A stretch of 44,177 nt of DNA from Acidimicrobiia bacterium (GCA_035471805.1 DATIPS010000065.1:1-44177), one strand, 5' to 3'; counted from the stretch's first letter, positions 8,468 to 20,251 are shown. Notes: generated by a model not told the origin, from the sequence alone. Numbers and translations are program-made.

Positions 8468-8668
8468 CTACCCGCTCGCCGCGGAAGGCTCCTCTTTTCG
8501 TGGAATGAGCCGGAGCCGGGGAACTAACCCCACCTCGGCCAGGTTGCCCAGCGCTTCGGTCTCCGCGTCGTTGAGTTCCACCGGCCCGGCGGCGAGCAGG
8601 AAGGTGACGACGCAGTCCGTGCAGGCATCTGTGTTCCGCATCGCACAGACGTCACAATCGATTCGCAT
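8468..8668 (-). CDS. small four-cysteine protein, function unknown
   Basis: A protein of 66 residues. Four cysteines lie in the first 20 residues (CDVCAMRNTDACTDC), a compact metal-binding knuckle, followed by a short hydrophobic strand (VVTFLLAAGPVELN) and an acidic helix. I do not know a named family; similar short proteins are common in actinobacteria. A strong ribosome site (AGGAGG, 7 nt before ATG) and a TACCTT hexamer about 35 nt upstream support a real gene. It precedes queG by 23 nt and may share its transcript. Confidence 0.7.
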   Translation of the reverse strand: MRIDCDVCAMRNTDACTDCVVTFLLAAGPVELNDAETEALGNLAEVGLVPRLRLIPRKEEPSAASG

Positions 8669-8730
8669 GTCCTGGCCTCCTGTTCGGTCATTCCTTCTTC
8701 AAGGTACAAGGAGGGTGTGACAGAAAACGT

Positions 8731-8779
8731 CGCGAGTCGCGAGTCGCGAGTCGCGAGTCGCGAGTCGCGAGTCGCGAGT
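8731..8779. repeat. 7 perfect tandem copies of a 7-bp unit (CGCGAGT)
   Basis: Seven uninterrupted copies of CGCGAGT (49 bp). Each unit junction forms the palindrome TCGCGA. It lies in the 120-nt gap between the 3' end of hisN and the promoter of the small four-cysteine gene, outside any coding frame. The perfect repetition suggests recent slippage and variable copy number. Confidence 0.95.
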
Positions 8780-8788
8780 CGACGGGTT

Positions 8789-9598
8789 CTACGTTTTGGG
8801 TTTTGGCCTTTGGCGCCCGGCTGATTTCACGCCGCGGCCGTGCAGCAGCCCGAGCGTTTCCTCATGCAACAGACCGTTGCTCGTGACGACGTTGCCTCCC
8901 TCGAAGGTGGCCTCGCCCGAGAAATCGGTGAAGCGGCCGCCTGCTTCTTCCACGATCACCTGCAGAGCGGCCAGATCCCAGGCAGCCACGATGGGTTCGG
9001 CGGCAATGTCGACGGCTCCCTCCGCCACCAGCATGTGGGACCAGAAGTCGCCGAAGCCCCTGGTTCGCCAGCATCTCTCCGACAGGGCGAGGCCTCCTTC
9101 CCAGAAGCCGTGATCGGAGAAGTCGAGCAGGCTGTTCACCGACAGCTGCGCGTCCTCCAACCTGGTAACTCCGGACACGGTGATCGGGTCGCCGTTGAGG
9201 AAGGCGCCGTGGCCCCTGGCCGCCCACCAACGCCGGCCCAGGGCGGGCGCGGTGACTACCCCGACCTCGGTCCGCCCGAACCTGGTGAGGGCTATCAGGG
9301 TGGCGAAGACCGGGATTCCGCGCACGTAGTTCATGGTTGCGTCGATCGGATCGATTACCCAGAGCCACTCCCCCGCTCCGGAGACTCCAAACTCCTCACC
9401 CAGAATCTCGTGGTCGGGTCGCTCGGCCGAGATCCGCTTGCGCAACAACTCCTCGACCTGCCGATCCGCCTCCGAGACCGGGGTCAGGTCGGGCTTCGTG
9501 TCCACGACCAGATCCCGCGCCTTGAAACCGGCGAGCGTCACCCGATCGGCCGCATCGGCCAGCTTCTGGGCAAACTCGAGTTCCGCGAGGAGGTTCAA
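8789..9598 (-). CDS. hisN: histidinol-phosphatase, inositol monophosphatase family
   Basis: A protein of 269 residues from the proposed TTG start. It resembles actinobacterial HisN, which removes phosphate from histidinol phosphate in histidine synthesis: DTKPDLTPVSEADR, GEEFG, WWAARGHGAF, and DIAAEPIVAAWDLAAL with the last metal ligand. The usual DPIDGTxNF core is changed to DPIDATMNYVRG (residues 83-94). A TTG start right after the upstream stop has GGAG at 8 nt spacing; a GTG at 9652 would add 18 non-family residues and overlap the NYN gene. The lysine/proline-rich tail (GRQRPKPKT) is unusual. Alternative: another inositol-phosphatase-type enzyme. Confidence 0.85.
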   Translation of the reverse strand: MNLLAELEFAQKLADAADRVTLAGFKARDLVVDTKPDLTPVSEADRQVEELLRKRISAERPDHEILGEEFGVSGAGEWLWVIDPIDATMNYVRGIPVFATLIALTRFGRTEVGVVTAPALGRRWWAARGHGAFLNGDPITVSGVTRLEDAQLSVNSLLDFSDHGFWEGGLALSERCWRTRGFGDFWSHMLVAEGAVDIAAEPIVAAWDLAALQVIVEEAGGRFTDFSGEATFEGGNVVTSNGLLHEETLGLLHGRGVKSAGRQRPKPKT

Positions 9599-9599
9599 G

Positions 9600-10820
9600 T
9601 CAGCGACTCCGCATCCATCCGACCAGCGCGTCGCTCCACAGCGCGATCGCACCGTTCATCTCGGCCCGTTCGCGAACCTGTCTGTCCGTCGAGATGACGA
9701 TCACGTCACCCGGCAGACCTGCGGACAAGCGAACGATCTCGTCGTCTGCACTGCGTACGAAACGGGTCTCGACCGGCCCCGGGATGTTCGCCTCCTCCTC
9801 GACAGAGTCGAAGACGAGGACCGTGGGAAGCGGACCCTTGGCCAGGCGTCGCAACCGGACCAGTCCATCTCTCACCTGCTCACGCAACTCGGGCGTCGAG
9901 AACCTGCTCTCGTCCAGCTGAAACGAAACGTTGTATCCGTCGACGACCAGGGTTACCGGTCGTTCCTGTTGCAACATCCAGCGGATCGCATCGGCCTGGT
10001 CCGGCCGTATGCCGTCCGGCACCTCGAGAGCGGCCGCCGCCTCCGCGACATATCCGGCCTCGATGGAGCTGGGTCGCATGGCCAGCATGACGTCGTCGAG
10101 CAGCTTGGCCATTTCCAACGGGTCGCCGGTACGCCACACGCGGGGGCCGGGATCGTCGGCACCTCCTCGTTCCATTCGCCGCGCCTTCAACAACATGGAC
10201 TTCAGCGAGTCGATTCTGCCGTCCGCCTCCACGAGGTCGCTCCTGAGCCGGGCGATCTCCGCGGCGGAACTCTGCAGATCACGCTCGAGGTCGGCCGAAG
10301 GTCCTACCGCGGCAGCCCGGGCCGCCCCGGCCGCCGATCTAGCCTCCTTCACCCTCTTCTCGGTCTCGGTGCGCATTTCGGAGAGAGCAGCACGCGCCTT
10401 GCGCTCCTTCTCCTTGGCAGCGTCGAGGGCCGACTTCATTCGCTCGATGGTCTGTTCGAGGGCGGCGACCTCGGTCCCCATCTCCTTTTCCTCATGTTTG
10501 GCCAGCAAGGCGGCAAGCCGTTCCTCCCAGTTCTCCGGCCGGTGCAGAAAGAACCCGGCGGCAGCCAGGCGAACATCCTCGGAGTCCGGATCGGCCGCCA
10601 CCAGCACATCGGTCACCTTGTCCCGAAACCAGTCGTTTTCGTCGAGTTCGGCGTAGAGGCTCCGGGCGTACGGCGGTGGCAGGCGCCTACCCGAGTCTCT
10701 GGCGACCTTGCGCACGGCGGCGGGAACCTCGTCGGGTTCGAGGTCGCGAAGGACGCGTCTGGCCGCCTCGAGGGTGGATTCGAGGAGGTTGAGGAGAGCC
10801 TTGGAAGCCTTCACGCCCAT
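9600..10820 (-). CDS. NYN (YacP-like) domain protein with coiled coil
   Basis: A protein of 406 residues. Residues 1-100 are helical and hold an LPPPYARSLY segment. About residues 115-230 form a long, charged coiled coil (KEKERKARAALSEMRTETEK and on). The C-terminal third is an NYN/PIN-like nuclease domain: VTLVVDGYNVSF, then TVLVFDS, SADDEIVRL and VIVISTDRQVRERA, giving the acidic cluster of this RNase-like fold. Proteins of this layout are found in actinobacteria, and a role in RNA turnover is inference. The ATG at 10820 lies 1 nt after a TACTCT hexamer; the third codon is GTG, 7 nt after it, and could be a leaderless start. Confidence 0.85.
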   Translation of the reverse strand: MGVKASKALLNLLESTLEAARRVLRDLEPDEVPAAVRKVARDSGRRLPPPYARSLYAELDENDWFRDKVTDVLVAADPDSEDVRLAAAGFFLHRPENWEERLAALLAKHEEKEMGTEVAALEQTIERMKSALDAAKEKERKARAALSEMRTETEKRVKEARSAAGAARAAAVGPSADLERDLQSSAAEIARLRSDLVEADGRIDSLKSMLLKARRMERGGADDPGPRVWRTGDPLEMAKLLDDVMLAMRPSSIEAGYVAEAAAALEVPDGIRPDQADAIRWMLQQERPVTLVVDGYNVSFQLDESRFSTPELREQVRDGLVRLRRLAKGPLPTVLVFDSVEEEANIPGPVETRFVRSADDEIVRLSAGLPGDVIVISTDRQVRERAEMNGAIALWSDALVGWMRSR

Positions 10821-10886
10821 CAGAGTACTCAGCGAGTTTCACAGGCAGTGCTCCGGACGGCCCGCAGCACACGGAACCCGGAAAGC

Positions 10887-11246
10887 TCAGGGCCGGCGGC
10901 CCGCGCTGCAGTGAACACAAACCGAGGTCGCCGGGATTGCTTCGAGTCGCTCGACCGGAATCGCCCCACCGCATCCGTCACACTCGCCGTAGGTCCCCTC
11001 GGCGAGTTTCTCCAAGGCGCGATCGATGTCTGCGATCGACCGGGCGATGGACCGGGCAGTGGCCGTGGTGCTGATCCGCTCGACGGCCTCAGCGGTTCCG
11101 TCCCCTACGCGCTTCCCGAAGGAAACATTCGTCCCGGCTTCGGGAGGAGCCGTCAACGCGGCGAGCTCGCCGGCCAGCTCGGACCGTCGTAAACGCAACC
11201 GCTCGGCCGTCGATGATGGTTTCTCAGCAATACTGTGATTCCCCAC
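10887..11246 (-). CDS. DksA/TraR-family zinc-finger regulator
   Basis: About 119 residues. The C-terminus has a single DksA/TraR C4 zinc finger (CDGC, 17 residues, CVHC) preceded by RSIADIDRALEKLAEGTYGE. These proteins bind the RNA polymerase secondary channel. The frame is open upstream to 11438, but that part looks non-coding. I choose the GTG at 11246, which lies inside the loop of palindromic repeat copy A; a TTG at 11198 or an ATG near 11313 are alternatives. Repeat-derived sequence would then encode the first residues (GNHSIAEK). Start uncertain; family sure. Confidence 0.75.
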   Translation of the reverse strand: MGNHSIAEKPSSTAERLRLRRSELAGELAALTAPPEAGTNVSFGKRVGDGTAEAVERISTTATARSIARSIADIDRALEKLAEGTYGECDGCGGAIPVERLEAIPATSVCVHCSAGRRP

Positions 11247-11269
11247 GCGCACCAGTATTGCTGAGAAAC
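11219..11269. repeat. palindromic element, copy A
   Basis: Perfect 17-nt inverted arms (GTTTCTCAGCAATACTG and its complement) around a 17-nt loop TGATTCCCCACGCGCAC. Same family as copies at 17474-17522, 17535-17583 and 33177-33225. It overlaps the likely 5' end of the DksA-like gene. Confidence 0.9.
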
Positions 11270-11360
11270 CCCATATCGACGTCAAAGGCCGCCGCGGCAG
11301 CGACTGCCGCGCCATGATCCGGTCGATGACGCCCGGCCCAGACCACCACTCAGAATGAGG

Positions 11361-11389
11361 TTGACATCGGCTTCTCATTGCCGCATACT
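11361..11389 (+). promoter_or_regulatory. ilvBNC-leuAB promoter
   Basis: TTGACA (11361-11366), 17-nt spacer, CATACT (11384-11389). The -35 is perfect and the -10 matches 4 of 6. Expected start of transcription is near 11396, a few bases before the leader peptide ATG. Confidence 0.75.
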
Positions 11390-11399
11390 GCCGCCCCAC

Positions 11400-11432
11400 A
11401 TGTTCGCCACCGAGATTCTCGTACTTCAATAG
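11400..11432 (+). CDS. ilv leader peptide MFATEILVLQ
   Basis: A 10-residue open frame, ATG at 11400 and TAG at 11430-11432, 10 nt after the -10. The run Ile-Leu-Val-Leu (ATT CTC GTA CTT) matches the three end products of the pathway. This is the design of ribosome-mediated attenuation leaders before ilv operons. It is followed by a stem (11432-11463) and a terminator-like hairpin (11472-11496). Starved ribosomes would stall on the ILVL codons and change RNA folding. The message would be nearly leaderless. Seen: peptide and structures. Inferred: control. Confidence 0.8.
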   Translation: MFATEILVLQ

Positions 11433-11463
11433 GCACATACGTCACAACCACGACGTGTGTGCC
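11432..11463 (+). promoter_or_regulatory. leader stem between peptide stop and terminator
   Basis: GGCACATACGTC (11432-11443) pairs with GACGTGTGTGCC (11452-11463), 12 bp with one G-U pair and an 8-nt loop. It begins at the last base of the leader stop codon. It is likely the pause or protector hairpin of the attenuator. TGCCCTCC occurs twice (11460 and 11470), so GGAGGG can pair with either copy. Confidence 0.6.
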
Positions 11464-11471
11464 CTCCGATG

Positions 11472-11496
11472 CCCTCCCAGCCGGAGGGTTTTTTAT
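11472..11496 (+). terminator. attenuator terminator before ilvB
   Basis: CCCTCC (11472-11477), 5-nt loop, GGAGGG (11483-11488), then TTTTTTAT. A classic intrinsic terminator 20 nt before the ilvB start codon, placed to stop transcription inside the leader. Confidence 0.8.
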
Positions 11497-11516
11497 ATCC
11501 CGATCGAAGGACCACG

Positions 11517-13220
11517 ATGAGCACTATCAGCGGAGCCCAGGCAGTCATCAAGGCACTGGAACGTGAGGGCGTAGACATCGTGTTCGGCGTGCCGGGCGGG
11601 GCGATCCTTCCCGCCTACGACCCACTATTCGACAGTCCGATCCGGCACGTGCTCGCCCGTCATGAGCAAGGGGCAGGGCACATGGCCGAGGGTTACGCCT
11701 GGGCCACCGGGAAGATCGGCGTCTGCATCGCCACCTCTGGCCCTGCGGCGACCAACCTCGTCACGCCGCTGGCGAATGCGCTGATGGACTCGATCCCGAT
11801 CGTCGCCATCACCGGCCAGGTGCCCACCTCCTCAGTCGGCAACGACGCCTTCCAGGAGGCCTACACCACCGGCATCACCATGAACGCAACGAAGCACAAC
11901 TACTTCGTGACCAGCCCGGACGACATCCCGGACGTCATCCACGAGGCCTTCCATATCGCTGCGACCGGGCGGCCCGGACCCGTGTTGGTCGACCTCCCCA
12001 AGGACATCCTCACCGCCCACATGCAGTGGCACAAGCCGCCCAAGCTCGACCTACCCGGCTACAAGCCGACCGTTGAAGGGCACCCGCGGCGGATCAAAGA
12101 AGCCATAGACCTCATCGCAAAAGCGAAGCGCCCGGTCGTCTACGCGGGCGGAGGGATCATCAAAGCCGGCGCATCGGAAAAACTGCGGAAGTTCGCCGAA
12201 CTGACGAACTCGCCGGTCGTGACGACTTTGATGGGCCTCGGAGGATTCCCGGGCAACCATGAGCTGTTCCTGGGCATGCCAGGAATGCACGGCACCTATG
12301 CCGCCACGACTGCAATCCAGAAGTCGGACCTTCTGATTGCCCTGGGAGTTCGCTTCGACGACCGGGTTACCGGCAATCCCGACTTCTTCGCTCCCCATGC
12401 CAGCGTCATTCACGTCGATGTCGACCCGGCCGAGATCGGAAAAGTCCGCGAGGCTGAGATTCCGATCGTGGGCGACGTCGGACGAGTTCTGGAACAGATG
12501 CTCGAGGCGTGGGGCGACACGAAGACGGCCGATCATGCGGAGTGGCTCGAGAAGGTCACCCGTTGGCGCAGCGACAACCCGGTTCGTTACGACCAGCAGT
12601 CGGACGGTCCGCTGAAACCCCAATACGTCATCGAAGAGCTGTACAAGCGCACGGGCGGCGATGCCATCGTCGTTTCCGGTGTCGGACAGCACCAGATGTG
12701 GACGGCACTGCACTGGAAGTTCGCCCGTCCGCGCGAATGGATCAACTCCGGCGGCCTGGGGACCATGGGTTTCGGAGTTCCCGCCGCCATCGGTGCAAAG
12801 GCCGGCATGCCGGACCGCACGGTTTACCTGATCGACGGCGACGGATCTTTCCAGATGACCCATCAGGAACTCGCAACGGCGTCCGAAGAGGGTTTCCCGA
12901 TCAAGATCGCTCTCCTCAACAACGGTGTGCACGGAATGGTCCGCCAATGGCAAACGCTCTTCTACGGGAAGCGCTACTCCGGCAGCGTCCTCGGTCGCGA
13001 TTCCGTGAACTTCCCGATGCTCGCCGAGGCCATGGGCTGCGTCGGCATCCGTGTTGAAACGCCGGAAGAGGTCGGCCCGGCCATCGAGAAATCGCTCTCG
13101 ATCAACGATCGGCCGGTCCTGATCGAGTTCGTCGTCGACCCTGAGGAGATGGTGTTTCCGATGGTTCCGGCAGGCGGATCGAACGATCAGGTTCTGCTCA
13201 GCCTGGAGGATCTGACGTGA
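11517..13220 (+). CDS. ilvB: acetolactate synthase large subunit
   Basis: A protein of 567 residues. It joins pyruvate with pyruvate or 2-ketobutyrate in the first common step of valine, leucine and isoleucine synthesis, using TPP and FAD. VFGVPGGAILPAYD and the catalytic-glutamate segment RHEQGAGHMAEGYA lie near the N-terminus. The TPP motif begins GDGSFQMTHQEL and ends LLNN. The start is the ATG at 11517 (MSTISGAQAV) with GAAGGA 5 nt upstream; the frame extends 20 codons further, but that part lies in the attenuator. It ends with a 4-nt overlap with ilvN. Functions as a complex with IlvN. Confidence 0.97.
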   Translation: MSTISGAQAVIKALEREGVDIVFGVPGGAILPAYDPLFDSPIRHVLARHEQGAGHMAEGYAWATGKIGVCIATSGPAATNLVTPLANALMDSIPIVAITGQVPTSSVGNDAFQEAYTTGITMNATKHNYFVTSPDDIPDVIHEAFHIAATGRPGPVLVDLPKDILTAHMQWHKPPKLDLPGYKPTVEGHPRRIKEAIDLIAKAKRPVVYAGGGIIKAGASEKLRKFAELTNSPVVTTLMGLGGFPGNHELFLGMPGMHGTYAATTAIQKSDLLIALGVRFDDRVTGNPDFFAPHASVIHVDVDPAEIGKVREAEIPIVGDVGRVLEQMLEAWGDTKTADHAEWLEKVTRWRSDNPVRYDQQSDGPLKPQYVIEELYKRTGGDAIVVSGVGQHQMWTALHWKFARPREWINSGGLGTMGFGVPAAIGAKAGMPDRTVYLIDGDGSFQMTHQELATASEEGFPIKIALLNNGVHGMVRQWQTLFYGKRYSGSVLGRDSVNFPMLAEAMGCVGIRVETPEEVGPAIEKSLSINDRPVLIEFVVDPEEMVFPMVPAGGSNDQVLLSLEDLT

Positions 13221-13714
13221 CCAAGCACACGCTGTCGGTCCTCGTCGAGAACAAGGCAGGTGTCCTGGCTCGGGTCTCATCGCTGCTGGCCAGGCGAGGA
13301 TTCAACATCCACTCACTAGCGGTCGGGCCGACTGCCGATGAATCCATCTCGCGGATGACGATCGTGGTCGATGCTCCCGAGCTCGAACAGGTCAAGAAGC
13401 AACTCCACAAGCTCATCAACGTGGTGAAGATCACCGAACTGGACCCGAAGACGGCCGTCGAAAGAGAGATCGCTCTGATTCGAGTATCCACCGACGGCCA
13501 GAAACGGAGCGACGTACTCGAGGTGGCGACACTGTTCGATGCCATCGCGGTCGACGTCGGCGTTTCCACGATCATGTTTCTGGTCGCCGGGGCGCCGGAC
13601 AAGGTGAACGATTTCGTCGAGTTGGTGCGTCCCTACGGCATCGCCGATCTCGTCAAGTCGGGTCGTGTCGCTTTGGCGCGCGACCAGAAGAGCCGTAAGT
13701 TGCGGGCGAGCTAG
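13217..13714 (+). CDS. ilvN: acetolactate synthase small (regulatory) subunit
   Basis: A protein of 165 residues, the typical IlvN length. An N-terminal ACT domain (TLSVLVENKAGVLARVSSLL, GFNIHSLAVGPT) binds valine for feedback control. The C-terminal half (ALIRVSTDGQKRSDVLEVAT...) is the second regulatory domain. It starts with GTG that overlaps the ilvB stop as GTGA, so the subunits are translationally coupled and made in a fixed ratio. Followed by ilvC after 12 nt. Confidence 0.97.
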   Translation: MTKHTLSVLVENKAGVLARVSSLLARRGFNIHSLAVGPTADESISRMTIVVDAPELEQVKKQLHKLINVVKITELDPKTAVEREIALIRVSTDGQKRSDVLEVATLFDAIAVDVGVSTIMFLVAGAPDKVNDFVELVRPYGIADLVKSGRVALARDQKSRKLRAS

Positions 13715-13726
13715 GAGCGAGGACCA

Positions 13727-14737
13727 ATGGCCACCATCTACTACAACGAGAATGCCGACCCGTCGATCATCAAAGGCCGCAAGGTCGCGATCATCGGATA
13801 CGGAAGCCAGGGACACGCACACGCGTTGAACCTGCAGGAGTCCGGTGTCGATGTCGTCGTCGGGCTGCGGGAACGTTCGGCGCGCCGGGCCACGGCGGAA
13901 GCCGCAGGGCTGAAGGTGGCGACGCCGGCGGAGGCCACCGCAAGCGCCGACCTGATAATGATGCTGACACCCGATCAGACGATGGCAGATCTCTACGAGA
14001 ACGAGGTCGCGCCCTACCTCGAGCCCGGCGATGCCCTCTTCTTCGCTCACGGCTTCAACATCCACTTCGGAGCGATCGTTCCACCCGAACACGTGGACGT
14101 GGCGATGGTCGCACCCAAGGGTCCCGGTCACCTCGTGCGTCGCACCTACACCGAGGGTTCGGGCGTTCCTTGTCTGCTGGCGGTGCACCAGGATTACACG
14201 GGGTCGGTGCACGACCTCGGCCTCTCGTATGCCTGGGGAATCGGCGGCGGGCGGGCCGGCGTGCTCGAGACCACTTTCAAAGAGGAAACGGAGACGGACC
14301 TGTTCGGTGAGCAGGTCATACTGTGCGGCGGCGTGTCCTCGCTCATCAAAGCGTCTTTCGAGACTCTGGTCGAGGCGGGTTACCAACCAGAGTCGGCTTA
14401 CTTCGAGACCTTGCACGAACTGAAACTCATCGTCGACCTCCTCTATGAGGGCGGCCTCTCGTACATGCGTTTCTCGGTTTCCGACACTGCCGAATACGGG
14501 GATTACACCCGCGGTTCTCGTATCGTGACCGACGACACCAAAGCGGCCATGAAAGAGATACTCACCGAGATTCAGTCGGGCGCGTTCGCCCACGAGTGGC
14601 TGGCCCAGGCAAAAGAGGGCGCACCGTTCCTCCTGGAGCAACGCTCGAAGGGGCGGACCCATCAAATCGAAGAGGTCGGGAAGGATCTGCGCAGCATGAT
14701 GCCTTTCCTCGACCCGAAGACTGCGGACGACGCATGA
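13727..14737 (+). CDS. ilvC: ketol-acid reductoisomerase, class I
   Basis: A protein of 336 residues, the short class I form. It isomerises and reduces acetolactate or acetohydroxybutyrate with NAD(P)H and Mg. The Rossmann motif is [13 protein letters not shown], with a cofactor loop GLRERSARR that suggests NADPH use. [10 protein letters not shown] and the C-terminal knotted domain with [10 protein letters not shown] (metal-binding acidic residues) and [12 protein letters not shown] are complete. The ribosome site is GAGG just before the ATG. The stop overlaps a 19-codon open frame as ATGA. Confidence 0.97.
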   Translation: MATIYYNENADPSIIKGRKVAIIGYGSQGHAHALNLQESGVDVVVGLRERSARRATAEAAGLKVATPAEATASADLIMMLTPDQTMADLYENEVAPYLEPGDALFFAHGFNIHFGAIVPPEHVDVAMVAPKGPGHLVRRTYTEGSGVPCLLAVHQDYTGSVHDLGLSYAWGIGGGRAGVLETTFKEETETDLFGEQVILCGGVSSLIKASFETLVEAGYQPESAYFETLHELKLIVDLLYEGGLSYMRFSVSDTAEYGDYTRGSRIVTDDTKAAMKEILTEIQSGAFAHEWLAQAKEGAPFLLEQRSKGRTHQIEEVGKDLRSMMPFLDPKTADDA

Positions 14738-14793
14738 TCTGCCCGGACTGCTGTGGATGGTGGCTGGCGCTTCAACGGCCGGGCGACCGCTAG
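14734..14793 (+). CDS. possible 19-residue uORF between ilvC and leuA
   Basis: An ATG overlapping the ilvC stop (ATGA) opens [19 protein letters not shown], stop TAG at 14791-14793. Tandem Cys and Trp codons are followed by two Leu codons. Its stop sits in the loop of a strong hairpin (14777-14805). It may carry ribosomes into the leader of leuA, or it may be chance. No family. Confidence 0.35.
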   Translation: MICPDCCGWWLALQRPGDR

Positions 14794-14805
14794 GTCGGCC
14801 CGGCC
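14777..14805 (+). other. GC-rich hairpin in the ilvC-leuA gap
   Basis: GGCCGGGCGACC (14777-14788), loop GCTA, GGTCGGCCCGGCC (14793-14805): 12 bp with a single bulged G. No T tract follows, so it is not a canonical terminator. It could act in mRNA processing or in leuA control. The remaining 70 nt to leuA hold only a weak AAAGG ribosome site. Confidence 0.6.
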
Positions 14806-14875
14806 CTCGACAGCGCACGTAGTCACGGATTGCGAACCCCGCCATCCGTTGTTCACCTCGAAAGGCCCCACCCGA

Positions 14876-16410
<1,535 letters not shown>

Positions 16411-16414
<4 letters not shown>

Positions 16415-17469
16415 ACAGCTATCGCCTGGCCGCGATTCCGGGCGATGGTGTTGGGACAGAGGTCACGGCGGAGGCGATAAAGGCGGTCCGGGCTGCCGGT
16501 GCCCGATTCGACTTCTCGGTCGATGTCACCTCCTACGACCTGGGCGGTGAACGCTACCTGCGCACCGGCGAAGTGCTGCCGGACGAGGTTGAAGCTGAAC
16601 TGGCCGGATTCGACGCCATCCTGCTGGGAGCAGTCGGGACACCCGACGTGCCGCCCGGAGTCCTCGAACGAGGGCTGCTGCTCCGGCTTCGATTCGAGTT
16701 CGATCAGTACGTGAACATTCGCCCCGTCAAGCTCTACGAAGGTGCTCCGACTCCGATAGCCGGCCTCACACCGGATCGGTGTGACATGGTGATCTTTCGG
16801 GAAAACACCGAAGGACCGTACGTGGGTGCGGGCGGGTTCTCCCGCAGGGGGACTCCCCACGAGATCGCCAACCAGGAATCCGTGAACACCCGCTACGGGG
16901 TCGAGCGGATCGTGCGCCGTGCTTTCGATCGGGCCAGGCGTTCTCGACGGCACGTCACGCTCGCCCACAAGACCAACGTCCTCAACTATGCGGGCGATCT
17001 CTGGCAACGGACGTTCGATGAGGTCGCCGGGGACTACCCGGACGTGGCGACCGATTACGTCCACGTCGACGCCATGTGCCTCTATATGGTCACGCAACCG
17101 GAGCGCTTCGACGTGGTGGTAACGGACAACCTGTTCGGAGATATCGTGACCGACCTCGGCGCGGCGATTCAGGGGGGAATGGGCCTGGCCGCCAGCGGAA
17201 ACGTCAACCCGGAAAAGGACTACCCATCCATGTTCGAGCCCGTTCACGGCTCCGCACCGGACATAGCAGGCCGGGGTTGGGCCAACCCGGTGGCCGCCGT
17301 CCTGTCGGCGGCCTTGTGCCTTGACCACCTCGGCGAGAGTGAGGCTGCCACAGCCGTCGAACGTGCCGCCGCCTCAGTGTTGCCGGGATTGAGGACCATG
17401 GGTGGCCCCGACATGGGGGCGACGACGGCCGAGATCGGCGATCGGATAAGGGCGACGATCGAGTCCTAG
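16411..17469 (+). CDS. leuB: 3-isopropylmalate dehydrogenase
   Basis: A protein of 352 residues. It oxidises and decarboxylates 3-isopropylmalate with NAD+. Motifs: [11 protein letters not shown], the substrate loop [13 protein letters not shown], and the metal site [17 protein letters not shown] with [12 protein letters not shown] and ANPVAA. It starts at ATG overlapping the leuA stop (ATGA). It is the last gene of the ilv-leu operon, followed by two palindromic elements in the gap to the convergent ATPase gene. leuCD, needed between LeuA and LeuB, are not in the window. Confidence 0.95.
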
Positions 17470-17473
17470 AAGT

Positions 17474-17522
17474 TTTCTCGGCAATACTGATGCGCGTGCA
17501 CAACAACAGCATTGCTGAGAAA
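17474..17522. repeat. palindromic element, copy B
   Basis: TTTCTCGGCAATACTG (17474-17489), 17-nt loop ATGCGCGTGCACAACAA, CAGCATTGCTGAGAAA (17507-17522); two mismatches between arms. The loop is in the opposite orientation to copies A and C. Lies between convergent leuB and the ATPase gene. Confidence 0.9.
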
Positions 17523-17534
17523 TGGTCCCTCTGT

Positions 17535-17583
17535 TTTCTCGGCAATACTGTGGCGCCCCACGCGCATCAGTATTGCTGAGAAA
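17535..17583. repeat. palindromic element, copy C
   Basis: TTTCTCGGCAATACTG (17535-17550), loop TGGCGCCCCACGCGCAT, CAGTATTGCTGAGAAA (17568-17583); one mismatch between arms. Stands 12 nt after copy B, in inverted loop orientation. The 117-nt gap is almost filled by copies B and C. Confidence 0.9.
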
Positions 17584-17586
17584 GCC

Positions 17587-20163
<2,577 letters not shown>

Positions 20164-20169
20164 GCTGTG

Positions 20170-20175
20170 AGGCTA
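20170..20175 (-). promoter_or_regulatory. candidate -10 (TAGCCT) for leaderless ATPase gene
   Basis: TAGCCT on the minus strand exactly 6 nt before the ATG. No -35 or ribosome site seen. Confidence 0.5.
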
Positions 20176-20176
20176 C

Positions 20177-20209
20177 CCCGCCGGCACCCCCATTCCTGCC
20201 ACCGGCGGG
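20177..20209 (-). terminator. weak hairpin after the tricorn-type protease gene
   Basis: CCCGCCGG (20177-20184) pairs with CCGGCGGG (20202-20209) over a 17-nt loop; a 12-bp palindrome GCCGCCGGCGGC follows at 20213-20224. Position after the stop of the protease gene fits a terminator, but no T tract is present. Confidence 0.3.
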
Positions 20210-20251
20210 ATGGCCGCCGGCGGCGCGGGGTTACGCCCGAAACGGTCGGGG

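Noticed and set aside
14596-14733. Upstream extension of the small frame before leuA
   Set aside because: It is the shadow of the ilvC 3' end; only the part from 14734 could be separate.
17474-17583. Palindromic elements as ordinary intrinsic terminators
   Set aside because: The stems end in AAA, not T, on both strands, and two copies lie before genes rather than after them.
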